Source of the DNA: WS-2 sp036507005 | Lineage (GTDB): Bacteria > Eisenbacteria > RBG-16-71-46 | Length of the DNA stretch: 64,000 nt | Reading direction: 5' to 3' | NCBI GenBank assembly: GCA_036507005.1 | Contig: DASXQT010000072.1 | Location: forward strand, 1-64,000 | In this document: positions 57,982-64,000 of the stretch, one piece after another | Layout: every line of letters starts with the position of its first letter | How positions within the stretch are numbered: position 1 is the stretch's first letter | Made by a program: the position numbers and the translations under genes | The notes under the pieces: generated by a model | What the model saw: only the letters and a program-made list of their open reading frames with translations | The model's database searches: none | Told to the model about the DNA's origin: nothing

Positions 57982-59089
57982 ATGCTGACCACCGCCGATC
58001 TCAGGAAGAGGCTCGACCAGACCCGCGAGACGCTCGAGGGGCTGCGGAGGTACCTTTGACGTCGAATCCCGCGCCCGTGAGGTGACCGACCTCGAGCGGC
58101 GGATGGCCGAGCCCGGCTTCTGGGATCGCCCCGACGAGGCCCAGAAGACCGTCGGCCACCTGAAGCGCGCCAAGCGCACGCTCGACGAGTGGGGCTCGCG
58201 CGACCAGGCGCTGCGGCACCTGGAGGAGCTGCTCGAGCTGGCCGAGGGCGAGGGGGACGAGAAGCTGCTCGCCGACCTCTCGAAGGAGCTGGAAGGAGTG
58301 GAGGCCCAGGTGGCCGAGCTCCAGCTCCGCAGCCTGCTCTCGGGCGAGCACGATCGCCTGGGCGCCCTGGTCTCGATCCATCCCGGCGCGGGCGGCACGG
58401 AGTCGCAGGACTGGGCGCAGATGCTGTTCCGCATGTACATGCGCTGGGCCGAGCGCCACCGCTACGCCGCCAGCATCCTCGACTTCCAGCCCGGCGAGGA
58501 GGCGGGGATCAAGGACGCCACGATCGAGATCGACGGCGAGTACGCCTACGGGTACCTGAAGGGAGAGAGCGGCGTGCACCGCCTGGTGCGGATCTCGCCG
58601 TTCGACGCCGCGCAGCGCCGCCACACCTCGTTCGCGTCGGTGTTCGTGTACCCGATGGTGGACGACACGGTCACCGTGAACCTCTCGCCCCAGGACCTGC
58701 GCGTCGACACCTTCCGCGCCAGCGGCGCGGGCGGGCAGCACGTGAACAAGACCGAGTCGGCGGTGCGCATCACCCACCTGCCCACCGGCATCGTGGTGCA
58801 ATCCCAGGCGGAGCGCAGCCAGCACCGCAACCGCGACTTCGCGATGAAGATCCTGACCTCGCGGCTGTTCGTCTACTACCAGGAGCAGGAGCGCATGAAG
58901 ACCCAGGCCCTGACCGCGGCCAAGAAGGAGATCGACTTCGGCAACCAGATCCGCTCGTACGTGATGCAGCCCTACACCCTGGTGAACGACCACCGCACCG
59001 AGCTCAAGGTGGGCGACGTGCACGCGGTGCTGGACGGCGAGATCGACGCCTTCGTGGACGCCTGTCTCAAGCGCGGGAGGCAGCCGTGA
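57982..59089 (+). CDS. prfB: Peptide chain release factor 2 with programmed +1 frameshift
   Basis: The coding sequence is joined from 57982-58056 and 58058-59089: after 25 codons the zero frame meets an in-frame TGA in the context AGG-TAC-CTT-TGA-C, preceded by a GGAGG-like purine run. Shifting +1 on CTT T gives DVESRAREVTDLERRM and the full RF2. It has the GGQ motif (SGAGGQHVNKTES) and the SPF specificity tripeptide (VRISPFD). RF2 recognises UGA and UAA; low RF2 promotes the shift. The stop overlaps the next GTG. The total is about 368 aa. Confidence 0.96.
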
Positions 59090-60459
59090 TCCCGGCCCAC
59101 ATCTTCCGCGAGTACGACATCCGCGGCCTGCACGAGACCGAGCTCACCGACGCCGCCGCCGAGGCGGTGGGCCGCGCGTTCGCCACGCTGATCGCCGGGA
59201 AGGGCGGCGCGCGCGCCGCCCTGGGGCGCGACGTGCGCCCGAGCAGCGAGCGCCTGGCGCGCGCGGTGGAGCGTGGGATGGTGACCGCGGGGCTCGCGGT
59301 CGAGCGCGTGGGCGTGGTGCCGACGCCGGCGCTCTACTACGCGGTGGCGGCCCGCACGCTCGACGGCGGGCTGCAGGTGACCGGCAGCCACAATCCCCCC
59401 GAGTTCAACGGTTTCAAGATGACGCGCGGGAAGCTCCCGATCTTCGGCGCCGAGATCCAGGACATGCGCGAGCGCATCGCGGCCGGCCGCCTCGCGGCCG
59501 CCGCGGGCGGAAGCGCGTCCGACCGCCCGGTGCTCGACGAGTACCGCGCCATGCTGGTCGAGCGCCTGAAGAGCCCGCGCGGTCTGCGCGTGGTGATGGA
59601 CTGCGGCAACGGCTGCGCCGGCACGGTGGTGCCCGGGAGCTTCGAGCGCATGGGCCACACGGTGATCCCGCTCTTCGCCGAGCTGGACGGGCGCTTCCCG
59701 AACCACCTGCCCGACCCCACGGTGCCCGCCCTGCTCCGCGACCTGCAGGAGGCGGTGCGCTCGAACGGCACCGACCTCGGCATCGGCTTCGACGGCGACG
59801 CCGACCGCATCGGGGCGGTGGACGCGAGCGGGCGCATCGTCTACGGCGACCAGCTCCTCGCGCTGTTCGCGCGCGACGTGCTCACGCGCGTGCCGGGAGC
59901 GGAGATCCTGTTCGACGTGAAGTGCTCGCAGGGGCTGATCGAGGACATCGCCGCGCACGGCGGCCGGCCGAGCATGTGGAAGACCGGGCACTCGCTCCTG
60001 AAGAGCCGGCTGATCGAGACCGGGGCGCCGCTCGCGGGCGAGATGAGCGGACACATGTTCTTCAGCGAGGGCTACTTCGGCTTCGACGACGCGCTGTTCG
60101 CGGCCGGGCGCCTGCTGCGCTACGTGGCCGCGAGCGGGCGCACCTTCGGCGAGCTGGTGGACTCGATCCCGCGCTACTTCGCCACCCCCGAGACCCGGCT
60201 CGCCTGCCCCGACGATCGCAAGTTCGAGGTGGTCGCCGAGCTGAAGCGCGAGTTCGCGGGGCGCTACCGCGTGATCGACATCGACGGCGTGCGCGTGGAG
60301 TTCGGCGACGGCTGGGGGCTGGCGCGCGCCTCGAACACCCAGCCCGCGCTGGTGGTCCGCTTCGAGGCGCGCTCGCCGCAGCGCCTCGAAGAGATCCGCG
60401 CGCTCTTCCTCGAGCCGCTGCGCAGGCTCGGCGTTGGCGAAGCCGCGGTCGGGCACTGA
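59086..60459 (+). CDS. Phosphomannomutase/phosphoglucomutase
   Basis: 457 aa. It interconverts hexose 1- and 6-phosphates, feeding GDP-mannose and glycogen or LPS precursors. The alpha-D-phosphohexomutase motifs are present: N-terminal FREYDIRG, phosphoserine loop VTGSHNPPEFNGFK, metal loop GFDGDADRIG and the sugar-binding GEMSGHMFFSEGYFGFDDA. Its C-terminal phosphate-binding ARASNTQPALVVRFEA is also typical of bacterial PMM/PGM. The GTG overlaps the prfB stop. It links to the PGI/PMI gene at 30.7 kb in pathway terms. Confidence 0.93.
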   Translation: MIPAHIFREYDIRGLHETELTDAAAEAVGRAFATLIAGKGGARAALGRDVRPSSERLARAVERGMVTAGLAVERVGVVPTPALYYAVAARTLDGGLQVTGSHNPPEFNGFKMTRGKLPIFGAEIQDMRERIAAGRLAAAAGGSASDRPVLDEYRAMLVERLKSPRGLRVVMDCGNGCAGTVVPGSFERMGHTVIPLFAELDGRFPNHLPDPTVPALLRDLQEAVRSNGTDLGIGFDGDADRIGAVDASGRIVYGDQLLALFARDVLTRVPGAEILFDVKCSQGLIEDIAAHGGRPSMWKTGHSLLKSRLIETGAPLAGEMSGHMFFSEGYFGFDDALFAAGRLLRYVAASGRTFGELVDSIPRYFATPETRLACPDDRKFEVVAELKREFAGRYRVIDIDGVRVEFGDGWGLARASNTQPALVVRFEARSPQRLEEIRALFLEPLRRLGVGEAAVGH

Positions 60460-61150
60460 GGGCGGAGCCCTCGGCCGGCCCCTGCCGCGGCGCTTCTACC
60501 AGCGCCCGGTGGTGGCGGTGGCGCGCGCCGTGCTCGGCCGGCTGCTGGTGCAGGACGCGCCGGGCGGGCGGGTGAGCGGCCGCATCGTGGAGGTCGAGGC
60601 CTACGGCGACGGCGGCGATCCCGCGAGCCACGCGCGCTTCGGGCGCACCGCGCGCAACGCCTCGATGTTCGGACCCGGGGGCCACGCCTACGTCTACTTC
60701 ACCTACGGCATGCACCACTGCCTGAACCTCGTGACCGGCGCGGCGGGCCGGGCGTCCGCCGTGCTGGTGCGCGCGCTCGAGCCGGTCGAGGGCGTGGAGA
60801 TCATGCGCCGGCGCCGCGGCCCGCTGCCGGTACCGCGGCTGGCGCGGGGGCCGGGCTGCGTGGCGCAGGCGCTGGGCCTGACCCGCGCCCACGACGGGCT
60901 CGACCTCACGCGCGGTCCGCTCTGGATCTCCGACCGCCCCGCCCGCCGCGCCGGCCTCCCGATCGCGCGCGGGCCGCGGGTCGGGATCCGCGCCGGCCTC
61001 GAGCGCGCGTGGCGCTTCCGGCTGGCCGGCCACCCCTGCGTCTCGGGGCCGCGCGGGGCGCCGCGGGCGGCGCTTAGGCCCCGCCGCCCGCCAGGGGAAC
61101 AGGACGAGGGGGCGCGATTCCTCGTTGACACTCCTCGCGCGCGTTCCTAG
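60434..61150 (+). CDS. 3-methyladenine DNA glycosylase (MPG/AAG family)
   Basis: 238 aa. It excises alkylated purines in base excision repair. EVEAYGDGGDPASHARFGRTARNASMFGPGG and YVYFTYGMHHCLNLVTG match the family; the catalytic Glu is in EVEAY and the intercalating Tyr region follows. The TTG start gives a 26-base overlap with the mutase gene, and no later start codon fits as well. The C-terminal tail of about 25 residues is Arg/Pro-rich. A promoter-like pair for the next gene lies inside its 3' end. Confidence 0.92.
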   Translation: MAKPRSGTEGGALGRPLPRRFYQRPVVAVARAVLGRLLVQDAPGGRVSGRIVEVEAYGDGGDPASHARFGRTARNASMFGPGGHAYVYFTYGMHHCLNLVTGAAGRASAVLVRALEPVEGVEIMRRRRGPLPVPRLARGPGCVAQALGLTRAHDGLDLTRGPLWISDRPARRAGLPIARGPRVGIRAGLERAWRFRLAGHPCVSGPRGAPRAALRPRRPPGEQDEGARFLVDTPRARS

Positions 61151-61153
61151 TAT
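61125..61153 (+). promoter_or_regulatory. Strong putative promoter of the outer-membrane protein gene
   Basis: TTGACA, a 17-base spacer and TAGTAT: the best match to the sigma-70 consensus in this window, with the -35 identical to it. It ends 117 bases before the ATG and overlaps the mpg stop. Confidence 0.6.
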
Positions 61154-61270
61154 GCGCGCGCCGCGCCGCAGCCCCTCGTTGACCGCGCTAAGCTTCGTCC
61201 GGCGAGCGGGGGTTCTTCTTTCCGCGCGACCGCCGGCCCATCCTGGCAGAGACGCAGGAAAGGAGTGTGG

Positions 61271-62902
61271 ATGAGCCCTCGACCCGGGGTTCCCTGGAGC
61301 GCGTTCGTGCTCGGCCTGGCCGCCTTGGTTCTCGGCGCCGCGCCGGCGGCCGCCCAGTTCTACGACGCCGCGCGCCAGGCGCTCGGCCTCGCCCCCGACC
61401 CGATCGAGCGCAGCCCCCGCCTGCTCGGCATGGGACGGCTCACGCTCGCGGTGCCCGACCCGCGCAACCGGATCACGCTCTGGGATTTCGCCGGCAACCC
61501 GACGGGCCTGGTCGTGGACGACTCGGTCTCGACCCTCACGATCCGTCCCGGGTCCGCCTCCGCGTCGGAGGTCCACGATTTTCGCGAGCCGGGTGCGGCG
61601 GGCGAGCGGCAGGACCTCGCGGCCCGCGAGGTTCGCATCGGCTACGAGGCCTGGCGGCACGGCCCCGGGCCGAGCGTGTTCGGCGCGATCGGCGACGTCG
61701 CCACGCTGCGCATGGACACCCCGTTCGACGCCGACGTCGAGCACCGCAGCCAGCTCACGCGGCCCAACCTCATGGCGGTGATCGGCGGTCGCGTGCCGCG
61801 CCTCCAGACCCGGCGGCTGAACTACGCGCTGCGCGCGCTCTACTCGGTGGAGTCCGCGAACGACGAGTACCGCCTCTTCACCCGCAACGGCGCCGGCCAG
61901 TACCTCGATCGCGACGGAGTGCTCGGCGCGTCGCCCGACATCTTCAATCCCGACGAGATCGACGCGCAGACCCAGGGCGGCGGGCTCGCGGTCTCCTACT
62001 CGTTCGGCCGCGCGCTCACGGCCGCGGTCGGAGGCGACGGGCTGCGCCACAAGATCAAGGCCGAGAACACCGCCGAGAGCCACGTCTCGGAGCGGCGCGA
62101 GACGCGGCCGGTGGGGATCGGGCAGGCGTCGCTCGTGGGCCGGATCGGCCCGAGCTTCGAGTGGGGCGTGGACGGCCGCGGATGGACCTCGCGCTCGACC
62201 GAGACCTGGGTGTTCTCGATCGCGACCGGGACCGCGGCGATCCCGGTCACGGGGCGCGGCGACTTCCTGCGCCGCAAGGAGGTGGGCTCGACCCTGCGGG
62301 CGCGGGCCCGCTGCGTCGCAGGCCGCCTCGAGCTGGGAGGGAGCTTCGGCACGGCGTACCGCAAGGTGACGCACACGCCTCCGCCGAGCACCGACCGCAG
62401 CTCGTTCAGCCACTTCCTGAACACCATCTACTACCGGACCCAGGCGGACACCACGATCTTTCCCGACACCGTGGTGTTCAACCGGGCCGAGGATCGAGAC
62501 TGGGACGCGGCGGGCGGGGCCTCGTGGCGGCTCCCGGGGGACCGCGGCACGATCGGCGCGGAGTTCCACCGCTACCGGGACCTGTTCATCCAGACGGTCT
62601 CCGGCGAGGGGCCGCGGCGCGCCGGCTGGGATGTGCGCGGCGGGCTCGAGTGCCGTCTGAGCCTCGGCTTCTCCGGACGCGCGGGATACCTCTATCGCTG
62701 GGAGGACCTGGACGAGCTCACCGAGCACAACGAGCACGTCGCCAGCTCCGCGACGATCGGCTTTGGCCTCAGGCCGGCGGGCGCGACCTGGCGCTTCGAC
62801 GCCGACTACGCGCTGGAGTGGAACCAGGCGGACTTCGGCGCTCCTTCGCGGCCGCGCGGCACGCGTCAGCAGATCGCCACCGAGATCGAGTGGTCGTTCT
62901 AG
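61271..62902 (+). CDS. Outer-membrane beta-barrel-like protein, function unknown
   Basis: 543 aa. The signal peptide ends APAAAQ. The mature protein is rich in alternating strand-like segments with short turns (for example RLNYALRALYSV, GGLAVSYSFG, GRLELGGSFGTAYRKV) and ends in EIEWSF, a C-terminal Phe as in barrel proteins. The N-terminal LLGMGRLTLAVPDPRNRITLWDFAGNPTGL resembles OmpP1/FadL- or DUF-type surface proteins of FCB bacteria, but I cannot name it. The ATG is chosen over a GTG 6 bases upstream because AGGAG is spaced 6 bases from it. It lies just before a TonB-dependent receptor gene. Confidence 0.75.
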   Translation: MSPRPGVPWSAFVLGLAALVLGAAPAAAQFYDAARQALGLAPDPIERSPRLLGMGRLTLAVPDPRNRITLWDFAGNPTGLVVDDSVSTLTIRPGSASASEVHDFREPGAAGERQDLAAREVRIGYEAWRHGPGPSVFGAIGDVATLRMDTPFDADVEHRSQLTRPNLMAVIGGRVPRLQTRRLNYALRALYSVESANDEYRLFTRNGAGQYLDRDGVLGASPDIFNPDEIDAQTQGGGLAVSYSFGRALTAAVGGDGLRHKIKAENTAESHVSERRETRPVGIGQASLVGRIGPSFEWGVDGRGWTSRSTETWVFSIATGTAAIPVTGRGDFLRRKEVGSTLRARARCVAGRLELGGSFGTAYRKVTHTPPPSTDRSSFSHFLNTIYYRTQADTTIFPDTVVFNRAEDRDWDAAGGASWRLPGDRGTIGAEFHRYRDLFIQTVSGEGPRRAGWDVRGGLECRLSLGFSGRAGYLYRWEDLDELTEHNEHVASSATIGFGLRPAGATWRFDADYALEWNQADFGAPSRPRGTRQQIATEIEWSF

Positions 62903-63218
62903 GGTGCGCGCTCCGGGTCAACCGCGCCGCAAATTGGTACTTGACACCGGCGGATCATCGGCCGATATTGATGTCAACCGGGCGGTAGGCGTCGATGCCG
63001 CATGATTTCCCCTGCGGCGCCCCTGCAAGAGTGTTGGCCATGGACCACGCCCGCTTCCCGAACTCCCGATCCACCGGCACGTCACGGTGCCGATCGCCGG
63101 CGCCATCCCCAGTGCGCCGAAGGGATTGGACCCGAAACTCGTTGACAGTCCCCGAATGGATTGGCATCGTGGCACGGTTCCGAATCACATGATGACCCAG
63201 GGCAAGGAGTGTCGTTCC
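62903..63218 (+). other. Intergenic region before the TonB-dependent receptor
   Basis: 316 bases with no supported gene. A clear promoter-like pair lies at its left side (62941-62969). A second TTGACA at 63142-63147 has only a poor partner 17 bases on (CATCGT). Confidence 0.5.
62941..62969 (+). promoter_or_regulatory. Putative promoter of the TonB-dependent receptor gene
   Basis: TTGACA, a 17-base spacer and GATATT. TGTCAA follows at 62973, forming an inverted repeat with the -35 TTGACA that could bind a regulator. The leader would be about 240 bases. Confidence 0.5.
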
Positions 63219-64000
63219 ATGGTTCGGGCAGGAAGGCTCGGATGGCTTGCGGCGCTTGCGTTTCTGGCAGCCGCTCCCGTCGCCGCGCAGGGTCCACCGA
63301 CCGGTCGGGTGACCGGCCGGGTCGTCGAGCGCGGCAAGGAACCGATCGAGTTCGCGAACGTCATCGTGCTCGGCACCAAGCTCGGCACGATGACCGACTC
63401 GAACGGAAACTTCGTCATCACCGGCGTCCCGGTCGGCACCGTGGAGATCCAGGTGCAGCCGCTGGGCTACGACAAGCAGGTGCAGTCCCTGCAGGTGAAC
63501 GCCGGCGCGACCTCGGCCATCGAGTTCAACTTCGGCGAGAAGAAGGTCGTGAAGGAGGTCGAAGAGATCGAGGTGCGCGCCGAGAAGCGCATCGACACCA
63601 AGTCCTCGCAGACGGTGCAGAGCATCAGCGCCGAGCGCCTGCGCGAGATCCCGGTGGACAACCTGCGCGAGGCGGTGGCCACCAAGGCCGGCGTCGTGGC
63701 CCAGGGCGGCGAGCTGCACTTCCGCGGCGGACGCGGAGGCGAGGTCAAGTACCAGTTCAGCGGCGTCGAGGTGTCGGACCCGCTGCTCGGGCGCGGCGCC
63801 ACGGTTGCCAACCTGGCGATCGCCGGCACCGACATCCTCTCGGGGGGCTTCGACGCCGAGTACGGCAACGCGCTGTCGGGCGTCGTGAACGTGAGCACGC
63901 GGGAGGGGACCGACCGCTTCGGGGGCGAGGTGCGGTGGGACACGGACCGCTACGGCGATCCGACCAAGACCTTCGACAACTTCGACCGCATCACCTTCGG
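63219..64000 (+). CDS. TonB-dependent receptor, 3'-truncated by window edge
   Basis: 260 residues are visible and the frame is still open at the last base. The signal peptide MVRAGRLGWLAALAFLAAAP ends VAAQ. A carboxypeptidase-regulatory-like domain follows (GRVTGRVVERGKEPIEFANV, then MTDSNGNFVITGVPVG). A plug domain follows (SAERLREIPVDNLREAV, then LHFRGGRGGEVKYQFSGVEVSD and GGFDAEYGNALSGVVNVSTREG). Such receptors import large or scarce nutrients across the outer membrane, powered by TonB. AAGGAG lies 9 bases before this ATG; in-frame ATGs at 63189 and 63192 are alternatives. Confidence 0.93.
   Translation, partial: MVRAGRLGWLAALAFLAAAPVAAQGPPTGRVTGRVVERGKEPIEFANVIVLGTKLGTMTDSNGNFVITGVPVGTVEIQVQPLGYDKQVQSLQVNAGATSAIEFNFGEKKVVKEVEEIEVRAEKRIDTKSSQTVQSISAERLREIPVDNLREAVATKAGVVAQGGELHFRGGRGGEVKYQFSGVEVSDPLLGRGATVANLAIAGTDILSGGFDAEYGNALSGVVNVSTREGTDRFGGEVRWDTDRYGDPTKTFDNFDRITF

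Overview
The window is very GC-rich (mostly around 70% by eye), gene-dense bacterial chromosome with many GTG starts and ATGA/GTGA stop-start overlaps. It encodes a complete Kdo pathway (KdsA, KdsB, KdsC, KdsD), the LPS exporter parts LptB and LptC, BamD, a TonB-dependent receptor, a TonB-type protein and several lipoproteins, so the cell is a Gram-negative with lipopolysaccharide. Two secreted proteins end in a FlgD/T9SS-like C-terminal domain (YPNPARG, GLYRVR), and one carries FG-GAP repeats. This mix, with sigma-54, HPr kinase, a mannose-type PTS and a pumping pyrophosphatase, fits the FCB superphylum or a neighbouring lineage. Candidatus Eisenbacteria is my best guess, from gene style and not from any database search.

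Layout. 0-5 kb: the 3' part of a uvrA-family gene, an RtcB RNA ligase, a TPR protein and a convergent lipoprotein. 5-13 kb: on the minus strand an eIF2B-like isomerase and an orphan SdhC-type cytochrome b; on the plus strand a fused radical-SAM/DUF2344 protein, RNase G and a TonB-like protein; then a minus-strand lipoprotein. 13-20 kb: rplU-rpmA, mdh, kdsB, and pyrG-kdsA-kdsC-kdsD, which joins CTP supply to CMP-Kdo synthesis. 20-31.7 kb: lptC-lptB-rpoN-hpf-hprK running into EIIA-EIIB-(GH57)-EIIC-EIID-HPr-EI-PGI/PMI, a sugar uptake and regulation operon with a GH57 alpha-glucanotransferase inside it. 31.8-35.7 kb: metK, a secreted protein, a trypsin-like lipoprotein protease and a stand-alone relative of its N-terminal domain. 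35.6-40 kb: vapBC, ahcY, an aminotransferase and a pterin dehydratase, bracketed by related inverted repeats and a 52-bp tandem repeat. 40-48 kb: hppA, a small lipoprotein, a methyltransferase, an acyl-CoA dehydrogenase and a seven-bladed FG-GAP secreted protein. 48.3-61.2 kb: a long operon ftsK-rimO-(unknown)-bamD-nadD-polA-coaE-prfB-manB/pgm-mpg. 61.2-64 kb: an outer-membrane barrel protein and the start of a TonB-dependent receptor.

Functional links. The 13.7-32 kb stretch feeds envelope biogenesis (Kdo, CTP, LPS export) and central sugar metabolism (PTS, PGI/PMI) under RpoN and HprK. HPr keeps both canonical phosphorylation sites (His15 and Ser46). The ftsK operon combines chromosome segregation, replication/repair, translation termination and cofactor genes. 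Recurring TTGnnn-N17/18-TAnnnT promoter-like pairs were found upstream of many transcription units. prfB has the classic programmed +1 frameshift. PolA has lost the proofreading residues. No rRNA, tRNA, CRISPR array, phage or insertion sequence was recognised.
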